From Ctena decussata (lineage: Eukaryota; Mollusca; Bivalvia; Lucinida; Lucinidae), in the NCBI GenBank assembly GCA_963989385.1, contig OZ022501.1, positions 2,118,001 through 2,182,000 of the forward strand: 64,000 bases of DNA. Direction: 5' to 3'. The notes beneath the pieces are model-generated. The model was not told where the DNA came from, did no database searches, and saw nothing but the letters and a program-made list of their open reading frames with translations. Both the position numbers and the translations under genes were made by a program. Numbering within the stretch: position 1 is the first letter of the stretch; each line of letters starts with the position of its first letter. Positions 54,800 to 64,000 of this stretch are shown here, one piece after another.

Positions 54800-55039
54800 A
54801 AGAAACGGAAACTAAGGTGGTTTTGCCATATCTCAAGGTCTTCTGGTTTAGCAAAGACGATTCTACAGGACACAGTGAAAGGAAAAAGAAGAAGCAGACA
54901 GAAGAAGAGGTGGGGAGGCAATATTACAGAGTGGACAGGGGTGGATTTTGCTAGCTCAACTAGGGCAGCTGAAGACAGGACAATGTGGAAAGGGACTGTT
55001 TCTAAGTCATCTGTGGTGCCTTGTAAGGTTATGGGATAG
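54800..55039 (+). pseudogene. LINE ORF2 C-terminal fragment
   Basis: Open for 79 codons to a TAG at 55037. It reads KKRKLRWFCHISRSSGLAKT, then ILQDTVKGKRRSRQKKRWGG, NITEWTGVDFASSTRAAEDR and WKGTVSKSSVVP. The order (KRRLRWFGHV..RxDGLAKTILQG, GRRRGRQKKRW, WTG, AAEDRxxW) is that of the ORF2 tail in a LINE type widespread in cnidarians and molluscs (recognition from family knowledge). It is heavily 5'-truncated; upstream codons to about 54735 may continue in another frame. It follows directly after the end of the 425 bp array element. Confidence 0.85.
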
Positions 55040-56190
55040 AATAGAAAAGAATGTTGACACTGTGCAGGTGTTTTTAATATGGTCTGAGAGCTTTGCGTGG
55101 TTGGTTATTTTGGGTTTAACGGCCATTTGAGACAGTATTTCAGTCCCTACTGGGCCCTCTCCCAGAGAGAGGGAGAAAAAAATGATAGACCAGAGAAAAA
55201 AATATTCAAACAACCCCCTGCCCGCACCTACTGCAAGCACAGGAGGCGCTTGCCCTACTTTTATCCATATAAGTAGGATGCCCTGGTACTGAAAGCTATA
55301 ACCAGCACCATCCCCCAACCACCAGCCCCGAGCTTGCATGTGTTTTTCGAAGAATCTCTAGATGATTTTTTCTTACTTTTCATAAATTTTGAACATAGCC
55401 ATATTTCCAGCTCAAATACTTTCAAATTGCATAGACAATGGGTACCTTGTGTGTGAATGTCATATTGTTTTGGACATTGTACATTTTGGAACTGTGCGTC
55501 CTCTCTTTTTTTCCGAAGGCAGAGGACATAAATTCACCAAATTTGCTTGCTAGCTATAAATTACATGTTATATATTGTAATATAATGTCATAGGTAACAG
55601 GATTTGACTGTAAGCCAAATGCTTATACCTGAAGTTGTCTCTCTTGGATTGCACAAGCCACTGCAGCTCTCACAAAGCAGAAGCCAACGTGAAGAAATGC
55701 CACATACCCAACTGACATTGCAAGAATATGGGACAGAACCGTATAGAACTTTAAAGACTTTAATAATTTGACCTGGGTAAGACAATAAATCAAGAAGACA
55801 ATATACTTGTTTTCTATTATATATTAAAGCACACATATATATATACCTTCCACATATACAACATAAAATACATGTAATTTGTATCAAAAGGAAACCAACT
55901 GAAAATGAAATTTTATCAAATTTTTGTAATGAATTTCATTGTTTATACAGGTGTAACTGGTGTAAAGGTTTCAGAGCTCTACATAAGGTACTGTAATTAT
56001 TTAGCTACAAGGTGGGGTTTGGCCTATTACAATCACCTAAAATATTTCAATAGTCTTGTGTAATTTAGGTATAAGGTGGGGTTTTCTCTCGAGATCCATC
56101 TTTAAAGATGGATCTAGATTTTTGGATTATTTTTGAAAGGGGAAAATCCGTATGATTCCATAGGGTGCTGTTTCACTATTTATTCCCTAT
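55040..56190. other. No gene seen
   Basis: Low-complexity and AT-rich sequence. The minus-strand frames at 55007-55339 and 55588-55887 show no recognisable domain or signal. A TACAAGGTGGGGTTT / TATAAGGTGGGGTTT pair lies at 56008 and 56071, and GATCCATCTTTAAAGATGGATC is a perfect palindrome at about 56093. Confidence 0.45.
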
Positions 56191-56194
56191 TTAT

Positions 56195-56477
56195 CGATAT
56201 CAATAAATCAATTTATGGATGTCAGTAATTTGACATTATAGATATCTATAAATCAATTTACAGTTATCCATAATTATGTTATATCTACTGATATATATAA
56301 TTTGAATTATTGATATCCATAAGTCGAATTATGGATACCTATAAATTCATATTGAATTACAGATATCCATAATTCTTTTGTTCGAATTATGGATATTCAT
56401 AATTTGATTTATTGATATCTATTATACAACATGATCAAAGGATATCCATAATGAGATTAATGGATATCCATAGTTTG
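56195..56477. repeat. Palindromic GATATCCATAA / TTATGGATATC array
   Basis: About 14 partial copies of an 11-12 bp motif, GATATCCATAAT, alternate with its complement at 15-30 bp spacing across ~280 bp. Many pairs form short stems with AATT or AATTC centres. The units are not head-to-tail, so this is not a normal microsatellite. Confidence 0.8.
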
Positions 56478-56502
56478 AGAGTAAAATGGCACTCCATATG
56501 AT

Positions 56503-56661
56503 TCTCATTTCAGGTGACAACAGAGAAATGTTGAGAAGAGACAGACTGCATCTCAGCTACAAGGGAACAAAGAGCGTTGTGGAAAGTGCTGAAAACACAA
56601 TTAAGATGTTATGGAAGACAAAGGAACGCATACAATGCAGAATGACATCTCTGTGTCCAAC
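56503..56661 (+). other. Short open segment with SGNH-like D-x-x-HLS-x-KG motif
   Basis: GDNREMLRRDRLHLSYKGTK followed by a VVESAENTIKMLW helix resembles the C-terminal block (D-x-x-H-L-x-x-x-G) of SGNH hydrolase-like ORFs, including some carried by retroelements. CATTTCAG before it fits a splice acceptor. The frame runs out in the next SINE. It is too short to be sure. Confidence 0.35.
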
Positions 56662-56931
56662 TATTGATTGATTGATTTGTTGCTTAACGTCCACGGTAAA
56701 AAGCTATGGTCATTCCCGATGGTCAGATGACCTAACCACACTATTCCTGAGCAGGCTTATACCTCCTAAGTGGTTAACCAGTACTAAGTGCACATACTTT
56801 CGCCAGTAACTGACAACTGCCCTTCTTGAGTCAGCAGAAGCAGGAGAAACGAAACTATGTGGCCAGATCCGGTATCGAACCCAGGACCTCTGAGTCAGGT
56901 GCCCTACGGATTGCGCTATAGGGTCCGGCTA
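56662..56931 (-). mobile_element. tRNA-derived SINE, bivalve 3'-domain type (minus strand)
   Basis: On the minus strand the head reads AGCCGGACCCTATAGCGCAA, with an A box (TAGCGCAATCCG) and a B box (GGGTTCGATACC). A conserved body follows, ending GACCATAGCTTTTTACCGTG, GACGTTAAGCAACAAATC and an AATC tail. This 3' domain is shared by many mollusc SINEs (family knowledge). Length ~270 bp, apparently full. Confidence 0.88.
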
Positions 56932-57059
56932 AATGAGGAAGCCCCACTTTCACCTCTGTCTCCATGAATAACTGATCCTAGAGTGACACCTTTGAACAAC
57001 AGAAAGCAAGTTCATCAGGCCTATAATGTATAGCCAGGTAGTGCAAGTATGTCTGTGTC
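56932..57059. other. Lead-in to the minisatellite
   Basis: No feature recognised apart from decayed 45 bp units near the end. Confidence 0.4.
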
Positions 57060-58985
57060 TGCAAAGCCGCCAGTGAAAGAAAGAGCCCCAACACCTCCTA
57101 CCTCTACAAAGCCAATTTTGTAAGAAGAGCTAGAAAGCCTCCTGCCTCTACAAAGCCGTCATTGTAAGAAAGACCCACAAAGCCTCCTAAGAGCCAGAAA
57201 GCCTCCTGCCTCTACAAAGCCGTCATTGTAAGAAAGACCCACAAAGCCTCCTACCTCTACAAAGCCGTCATTGTAAGAAAGAGCCACAACGCCTCCTATC
57301 TCTACAAAGCTGCTATTGTAAGAAAGAGCCACAACGCCTCCTGCCTCTACAAGGCCGTCATTGAAAGAAAGAGCCACAACCCCTCCTGCCTCTACAAAGC
57401 CGCCAAGGAAAGGAAGAGCCACAACGCCACCTGCCTCTACAAAGCTGCTATTGTAAGAAAGAGCCACAACCCCTCCTGCCTCTACAAAGCCGCCAAGGAA
57501 AGGAAGAGCCACAACACCTCCTGCCTCTACAAAGCCGCCATTGTAAGAAAGAGCCACAACACCTCCTGCCTCTACAAAGCAGCCAAGGAAAGAAACAGCC
57601 ACAACGCCTCCTACCTCTACAAAGCCGCCAAGGAAAGGAAGAGCCACAACACCTCCTGCCTCTACAAAGCCGCCATTGTAAGAAAGAGCCACAACACCTC
57701 CTGCATCTACAAAGCTGCTATTGTAAGAAACAGCCACAACGCCACCTGCATCTACAAAGCCGCCATTGTAAGAAAGAGCCACAACGCCTCCTGCCTCTAC
57801 AAAGCCGCCAATGTAAAAAAGAGAGACCAAGCCTCCTACCTCTACAAAGCCGTCATTGTAAGAAAGAGCCACAACGCCTCCTGCCTCTACAAAGCCGCCA
57901 TTGTAAGAAATAACCAAAACGCCTCCGACCTCTACAAAGCCGCCAGTGAAAGAAAGAGCCCCAACACCTCCTACCTCTACAAAGCCAATTTTGTAAGAAG
58001 AGCCAGAAAGCCTCCTGCCACTACAAAGCCGCCATTGTAAGAAAGACCCACAAAGCCTCCTACCTCTACAAAGCCGTCATAGTAAGAACGAGCCCAAACG
58101 CCTCCTATCTCTACAAAGCTGCTATTGTAAGAAAGGGCCACAACGCCTCCTGCCTCTTCAAAGCCGCCATTGAAAGAAAGAGCCACAACCCCTCCTGCCT
58201 CTACAAAGCCGCCAAGGAAAGGAAGAGCCACAACGCCACCTGCCTCTACAAAGCCACCATTGTAAGAAAGAGCCACAACACCTCCTGCCTCTACAAAGCC
58301 GCCAAGGAAAGGAAGAGCCACAACGCCACCTGCCTCTACAAAGCCACTATTGTAAGAAAGAGCCACAACACCTCCTGCCTCTACAAAGCCACTATTGTAA
58401 GAAAGAGCCACAACACCTCCTGCATCTACAAAGCTGCTATTGTAAGAAACAGCCACAACGCCACCTGCATCTACAAAGCCGCCATTGTAAGAAAGAGCCA
58501 CAACGCCACCTGCATCTACAAAGCTGCTATTGTAAGAAAGAACCACAACGCCTCCTGCCTCTACAAAGCCACCATTGTAAGACAGAGAGACCAACCCTCC
58601 TACCTCTACAAAGCCGCCATTGTAAGAAAGAACCACAACGCCTCCTGCCTCTACAAAGCCGCTATTGTAAGAAATAACCAAAACGCCTCCGACCTATACA
58701 AAGCCGCCATTGTAAGAAGGAGCCACAACGCCTCCTACCTCTATAAAACTGCCAAGGAAAGAAAGAGTCACAATGCCTCCACCCTCTACAAAGCCGCCAT
58801 TGTAAGAAAGAGGAACAATGTCTCCTGCCTCTACAAAGCAGCCAGTAAAAGAAACAGCCCCAAAGCCTTCTACCTCTACCAAGCAGCCATTGTAAGTTCT
58901 ACCTCTACAAATTAAAATCTCAAAAGCCGCCATTGTAAGAAAGAACACCAACGCCTCCTACCTCTACAATGCGGCCAGTGAAGTG
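57060..58985 (+). repeat. 45 bp minisatellite with higher-order repeats (~43 units)
   Basis: The consensus runs CCTCCTGCCTCTACAAAGCC, GCCATTGTAAGAAAGAGCC, ACAACG. Variant units (GCCAAGGAAAGG, GCTGCTATTGTAAG, GCCAGTGAAAG) recur in the same order. CAAAGCCGCCAGTG-CCCCAACACC occurs at 57062 and 57935, and the AACGCCTCCGACCT junction at 57919 and 58684, giving higher-order periods of ~873 and ~765 bp. Because 45 is a multiple of 3, both strands stay open: plus reads NASCLYKAAIVRKSH, minus reads FVEAGGVVALSYNGG (252, 234 and 85 residues). There is no ATG start, signal peptide or asymmetry in favour of either strand. I treat it as non-coding. Confidence 0.9.
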
Positions 58986-60056
58986 AACAAGCACAATGCA
59001 AAAATGTCTAGGCACAGCTGCCAGCATAAAGAAAGTCGCAAATGAAGAAAACATCCAAAAGGCTTTCTGCCTCTCCAAAGTTGGCATCAAAGAAAATAAC
59101 CCAAGACAACAGACAGATATATACTTAACACAGACTATATAAAACTCATGGGGGGGTGGTTCAGAAGTTTCATTTTTTTTTCAGACACTGAACAATTTTT
59201 GACATACCATGAAGATGCAGACATTTAAAAACAAAACATAAAAGATAGTGTAATTATAGCTCCTCCATATAGGCCAAACGCTGCTAAAGTGTATGCTTTT
59301 TTAAGATAATGGTGATTAGCTAAGAAAGACGATTGGAAGGTGGAAGGACATATATGGCACAATTACGGCACAAAAAATATGAAAGTGAAGGTGCAGTAAT
59401 AGAAAAAAACCTCATTCAGGATCACTAATAATAAAAAAGTGACGGTTTTCAGAAACATGAATTTGACTTTATCGATAACTACATGTATAATCGAAAAACT
59501 TTGAAGAAGTAGAGTACTGGATAAACGATTTGCTTTTGACCCATGCAGTCAAAATGGAAATCAAATAAAAATCTCACCTCAAATCATATGGAAGCAGTCA
59601 ACGTTTTGTTATGACGCAAATTCGGAAATTTAATTGGAGGTTTTCAGTTAACAGAAAGGGTCCCCGTAAAACACAAAAATTAAAGTAGATGGGTGACGAA
59701 ACAACCCATGGAATATGTCACTTCCCCTGCATGTCAGCCCAACGCCTCCTTACTCTACAAAGCCGCCAGTGAAGAGAACAAGCACAATGCCTCATGTCTC
59801 AGCACAGCCGCCAGCAAAGAAAAAGTCGTAAATGAAGGAATCATCCAAAAGGCCTCCTGCCTCTTCAAAGGCCCCGACAAAGAAAATAATCCAAGCTCAT
59901 GTGAATGAGACAAAAGGCAAATATATACTTAATACAAATTATATAAAACTCATTTGGGGTGGTTCAAAAGTTCCTTCTTTTTTCAGACACTGAACGATTT
60001 GTGACGTACCATGAAGCTGCAGACATTTAAAACAAAACATATAAGATAGTATAACT

Positions 60057-62478
60057 CAGGGCCGTCGTTGGCTTTTGAAAAGTGGTACGGCCATGGAACG
60101 CCCCGAGTGCCGAAGGCACGAGTGGAGGACAGCACGAGAGGGGGTAACCCCCTCTCGTAAGGGGGGTTCGGGGGACGCCCCTCGAGAAAATTTTTGAATT
60201 CAGGACGACTCTAGAAGTGATTTTAATGCATTTTGAGACCAATTTCGCTTGTGAAACCCATTGATTTTATGAGTATTTACCTCCCATGAGAAACTTTTGA
60301 ATTCAGGACGTCTCTAGAAGCGAATTGAATGCATTTTGAGACCATTTTGCTTGTAAACTAGATTTATTTTAAGAGTATTTGCTATATTTCAAATGCTAAC
60401 CCCAGCTTTTAAAGACTGCCAAAGGTGTTCCCCGAGTGCCGAAGGCACTAGTGGGAGTGAGCACGAAAGGAGTGTCCTTCCTCTCTTTAGGGTGGTTCGG
60501 GCCTTCCCCCGAGAACATTTTTGAATTCAGGACGTCTCTAGAAGCGATTTTAGTGCATTTTGAGACCAAGGCAAAGAAGGAATGACGGAAAAAAAGTGGT
60601 CCGGCCGATACCATATTCGGCAGAATGAAAACCAGAGGGCCAATGGCCCTATATCGCTCACCTGAGCACTGAGGTTATGTTGGAAAAACTAAGTTGCCAC
60701 AGCAACAAAACAACATGCACAACAGCAATAAAACACACCATTTATGTAGAGGATAATATCACAAACATTTATGCAGAAAAATAAGCTTTATCCCCCCTTA
60801 ATGGCTTCTGAGAAGAAGATCTTTGGCAAAAAAAAAAAATGAAAAAATTGAAAATTTGGCCCTTCAATTGCAACGGCAACCAATCAAAATCAGGTCTTTG
60901 GGCAAAATTCTTATAGCTGATAAAGGACTACTCTAGGAACATTTCTGTAAAGCTTTTGTCAAAATATCTGCCGTAACACAGAAATAAATACCAAATGTCC
61001 ACTTTCCCCATTGTAAGTCTATGGAAACTTTAAGTTGCCATAGCAACCAGTTCACATGGGCAATGATAATATGAAATATACTTTAGGTAGAGGCTAATGT
61101 TATTAATATGTATGCAAAGTATCAGCTTCATCCTCCTCATGGCTTCACTTTCCCCATTATAAGTCAATGGAAACTATAAGTTGACATAGCAACCAAAGTT
61201 CTTATTGGGTTGGAAGAAAAACAAAATTCATGTAGAGGCTTCTGTCATCAACATGTTTGCACAATATCAGCTTCATCCCCCATATGGCTTCTGAGCAGAA
61301 GATTTTTTCATTTATTCTTTTTTTTTTTCGAAAATTTACCCTATATTTTGCCATGGCAACCAATCAAATTCAGTGATTTGGAGAAAATTCATATGAAATA
61401 TACAGGACTATTCAAGAAACATTTCTGTAGAAAGAAAATCTAAATAAAAGCTGTGAGACAGCAAAAATTGCCAATTTCCATTTTCCCCATTATAAGTCAA
61501 TGGAAACTCTTAGTTGCCATAGCAACCAAACTGCTGGAGTAATTGCCATGAAAAATAGTAATTCTATAGAGGCTAGTACTAAGATTCTTTCTGTAAAGTT
61601 TGAGCTTTATTGGCCACACAGTTTATGCAGAGATGATTTTTTAATATTTTTCCATTTTTAACTATTCGGTTGCAATGGCAACCAGAAAAATTGCCCAATT
61701 TGTATAAATTTAACAAGGCTGCTTAAAGACTACTCCAGGTACATTTCTATAAAAGGTTTGTCACAATATCTGCAGTGGCATAGCAATAAATGCAAATTTT
61801 CTATTTTGCCAATATAAGTCAATGGCAACTTTAAGTTCCCATAGCAACCAAACTGCTAGAGCAATTGCCAAGAAAAACAGTACTTTTATAGAGGGCAGTG
61901 CCAAGATCCTTTCTGTGAAGTTTGAGCTTTATTGGTTGCATAGTTTCTGAGGAGATGAATTTTTAATATTTTTTCTATTTTTAACCATTCGGTTGCCATG
62001 GCAACCAGCCAAATTGTGCAATTGACAAAAAATTCATGTGGTTGATGGAGGACTACTCAAGGAACATTTTTGTAAAAGTTTTGTCAAAATATCTACAGTG
62101 ACATAGCAATAAATGCAAATTTTCAATTTTTCCCATACAAGTCAATGGAAACTTTAAGTTGCCATAGCAACCAAAGTTCCAAAGCAATTTGGATAAAAAA
62201 CAGTATTATTGGTTCCCCCTGCCTATAGATGCTATATATGAAATTTAGTTACAATGGGCCTTGTAGTTTCAGAGGAGATGTCGTTTGAAAATGTTGACGG
62301 ACGACGTACGACGTACGACGGACAACGGACGACGGACGACGGATGCCTGCCTATACTATAAGCTCACCTGTGAGCCTTCGGCTCAGGTGAGCTAAAAAGT
62401 GGCACGGCCAATACCATATTCGGCCGAAAAAGTGGTACGGCCATGGCCGGACCGGACGGACCGCCGACGACGGCCTTG
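60057..62478. mobile_element. 2.4 kb composite insertion, CAGGGCCGTCGTTGG ends
   Basis: The left end CAGGGCCGTCGTTGGC faces CCGACGACGGCCTTG on the right. The uninterrupted site is visible in the neighbouring units (59253, 63300). Possible target duplication: GTATAACT / TTGTAACT (hAT-like ends and 8 bp, imperfect) or TAACT. Inside are AAAGTGGTACGGCC blocks (60080, 60595, 62395, 62430), a two-copy CCGAGTGCCGAAGGCAC unit (60103, 60436; period ~333) with GAATTCAGGACGTCTCTAGA, and the whole element 60630-62396. Confidence 0.75.
60630..62396 (+). mobile_element. GGCC...GGTGAGCTAA element (copy 3), nested
   Basis: Starts ACCAGAGGGCCAATGGCCCT and ends GAGCCTTCGGCTCAGGTGAG, CTAA after a GACGGACGACGTAC microsatellite. 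About five diverged ~325 bp units carry GCCATGGCAACCA and TTCCCCATTATAAGTCAATG. Its terminal hairpin AGCTCACCTGTGAGCCTTCG is a better palindrome than in copies 1 and 2. It lies between two GGTCCGGCCGATACCATATT / GGCACGGCCAATACCATATT flanks. Confidence 0.85.
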
Positions 62479-63795
62479 TAACTACAGAACCTCCATATAG
62501 GCCAAAAGCTGGCAATGTGTATGTTTTTTTTTCAGATAATGATGATTTAGCTAAGAAAGACGATTGGAAGGCAGATGGATATACATGGCCCATTTATGGC
62601 ACAAAAAATATGAAAGTGAATGTGCGGTAATAGAAAAAACCTCATACAGGATCACTAATAATAAAAAAGTGACGTTTTTCAAAAACATGAATTTGACTTT
62701 ATCGATAACTACATGTATAATCGAAAAACTTTGAAGAAGTAGAGTACTGGATAAACGATTTATTTTTGACCCATGCAGTCAAAATGGAAATCAAATAAAA
62801 ATCTCACCTCAAATCGTACGGAAGCAGTCAACGTTTTGTTATGACGCAAATTCGGAAATTTAATTGGTGGTTTTCAGTTTACAGAAAGGGTCCCCGTAAA
62901 ACGCAAAAATGAAAGTAGATGGGTGACGAAACAACCCATGGAATCTGTCACTTCCCCTGCATGTCAGCCCAACGCCTCCTTACTCTACAAAGCCGCCAAT
63001 GAAGAGAACAAGCACAATGCCTCATGTCTCAGCACAACTGCCAGCAAAGAGAAAGTCGGAAATGAAGGAAACATCCAAAAGGCCTCCTGCCTCTCCAAAG
63101 GCCCCAAAAAAGAAAATAATCCAAGCTCATGTGAATGAGACAAAAGACAGATATATACTTATCTTACAGATACTTACAGATACTTACAGATTATATAAAA
63201 CTCATTGGGGAAGGTTCAGAAGTTCCTTTTTTTCAGACACCGAACGATTTTGACATACCACGAAGATGCAGACATTTAAAAAAACAAAACATAAAAGATA
63301 ATATATCTACAGAACCTCTATATAGGCCAAAAGCTGGCAAAGTGTATGTTTTTTTCAGATAATGGTGATTAGCTAAGAAAGACGAATGGAAGGCGGAAGG
63401 ACATATATGGCCCAATTATAGCACAAAAAAAAATATGAAAGTGAAGGTGCGGTAATAGAAAAAAACCTCATTCAGGATCACTGATAATAAAGAAGTGACG
63501 GTTTTCAAAAACAAGAATTTGACTTTACCGATAACTATAATGGAAAAACTGTTGAAGAAGTAGTGTACTGGTAAAAGATTTATTTTTGGCCCAAGCAGAC
63601 AAAATGGAAATCAAATCAAATAAAAAAAACTCACCTCAAATCAAATGGAAGCAGTCAACGTTTTGTTAAGATGCAAATTCGGAAATTCAATTGGATGTTT
63701 TCAGTTAACAAAAAGGGTACCTGTTAAACGCAAAAATGAAAGTAGATGGGTGACGAAATATCCCATGGAATCGGTCACTTCCCCTGCAAGTCAGA

Positions 63796-64000
63796 TTCAC
63801 CATACACATAGCGATCACAGGGTTGCAACTATTTTCCACAAAGCCATTTCACACACACTTAATATTGAACAATATGACCATTATCATCTTTCCCTACTAT
63901 GTCTACAGTGGCTGCATTATCGGCTGCGTTTTTCCTAAATATTTACTACAGCTGCATTTTATGGCTGCCATATATACCGGCCCAACAGGATATACAAATT
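63796..64000. other. No feature recognised
   Basis: The fourth 820 bp unit diverges here. Unique AT-rich sequence continues to the window end. Confidence 0.5.

Larger units (their letters stand above)
58986..63795 (+). repeat. ~820 bp tandem units with minisatellite-like head (3+ copies)
   Basis: The unit head is GGGTGACGAAACAACCCATG, GTCACTTCCCCTGCATGTCA and three decayed 45-mers; then comes CAAGCTCATGTGAATGAGAC, an ACATAAAAGATA block, CTCCATATAGGCCAAA and TTTGAAGAAGTAGAGTACTG. Heads lie at 59688, 62918 and 63746. The first unit begins at the end of the 45-mer array, and the fourth diverges after 63795. Unit 2 contains the insertion 60057-62478; without it the period is ~810. Frames 59693-59908 and 62923-63138 (71 codons, GTG start) differ by about nine replacement and one silent change, which argues against coding. 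Confidence 0.85.

Noticed and set aside
57159..58681. Minus-strand frames of 252 and 234 residues reading FVEAGGVVALSYNGG repeats as a silk- or adhesive-like repetitive protein
   Set aside because: They start at TTG, not ATG; the opposite strand is equally open because the unit is 45 bp; frames break where a unit is shifted; there is no signal peptide.
59693..63138. Pair of 71-codon similar frames (59693-59908, 62923-63138) as duplicated small genes
   Set aside because: They start at GTG, and about nine of ten differences between them change the residue, so no selection for protein is visible; they are heads of the 820 bp unit.

Overview
The window looks like nuclear DNA of a bivalve mollusc, probably a heterodont clam. 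I infer this from the AT-rich, intron-like base composition, the tRNA-derived SINEs (one with the ATTG/TGATT-type tail and conserved 3' domain seen across bivalves), tandem-repeat-cored elements of the pearl/Helitron type known from bivalves, and one Mab-21/cGAS-like gene of a family that is expanded in bivalves. The species cannot be fixed from sequence alone. There is no bacterial-style gene organisation, rRNA, functional tRNA or CRISPR array.

Only one convincing host coding region is present: a 2.16 kb exon at 41438-43599 (+) encoding about 720 residues of a Mab-21 nucleotidyltransferase-fold protein with a C-terminal TPR-like helix pair. It has no in-frame ATG at its 5' end. It opens at a splice acceptor, so the initiator exon lies upstream and was not identified. 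The last ~45 codons and the 3' flank are duplicated 1.4 kb downstream (44908-45181) as a relic, which a TA-targeting transposon (45182-46776) then split. A short dispersed unit (GGGGAAGCAACTCTG) occurs on both sides of the gene and in an array at 47040-47960, consistent with a formerly larger tandem gene locus.

Nearly everything else is repeat sequence, often nested. 1-8440: two copies of a large dispersed element and a perfect-looking 1 kb foldback (3182-4182). 8.9-20 kb: hairpin MITEs, SINEs, LINE relics and long-armed elements that begin TTTAAGGTGGTGAT. 20.7-27.1 kb: GACGTC palindrome, LINE-type 3' end, tandem-cored elements and a 1.25 kb TIR element. 27.2-28.6 kb: a dead mariner transposase gene interrupted by two hairpin insertions, the first of which holds a third. 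29-35 kb: more foldback elements. 35.3-38.5 kb: third copy of the large element, split by a ~150 bp tandem-repeat element, then a SINE. 39.4-41.4 kb: GACGTC palindrome, hairpin and gene upstream region. 43.6-49.6 kb: gene-flank duplications, a swarm of GAGCCGCGACACG palindromic MITEs and a 3 x 198 bp array. 49.6-54.7 kb: a ~425 bp tandem array carrying three separate insertions. 54.8-56.9 kb: LINE relic, palindromic GATATCCATAA array and SINE. 57.0-59.0 kb: a 45 bp minisatellite with higher-order repeats. 59.0-63.8 kb: ~820 bp tandem units, one carrying a 2.4 kb composite insertion.

Most long open frames outside 41.4-43.6 kb are by-products of repeats whose unit is a multiple of three, or chance. 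Repeat families were recognised by comparing the window with itself. Names such as mariner, LINE, Helitron-like or Tigger-like come from motif recognition and have not been searched.
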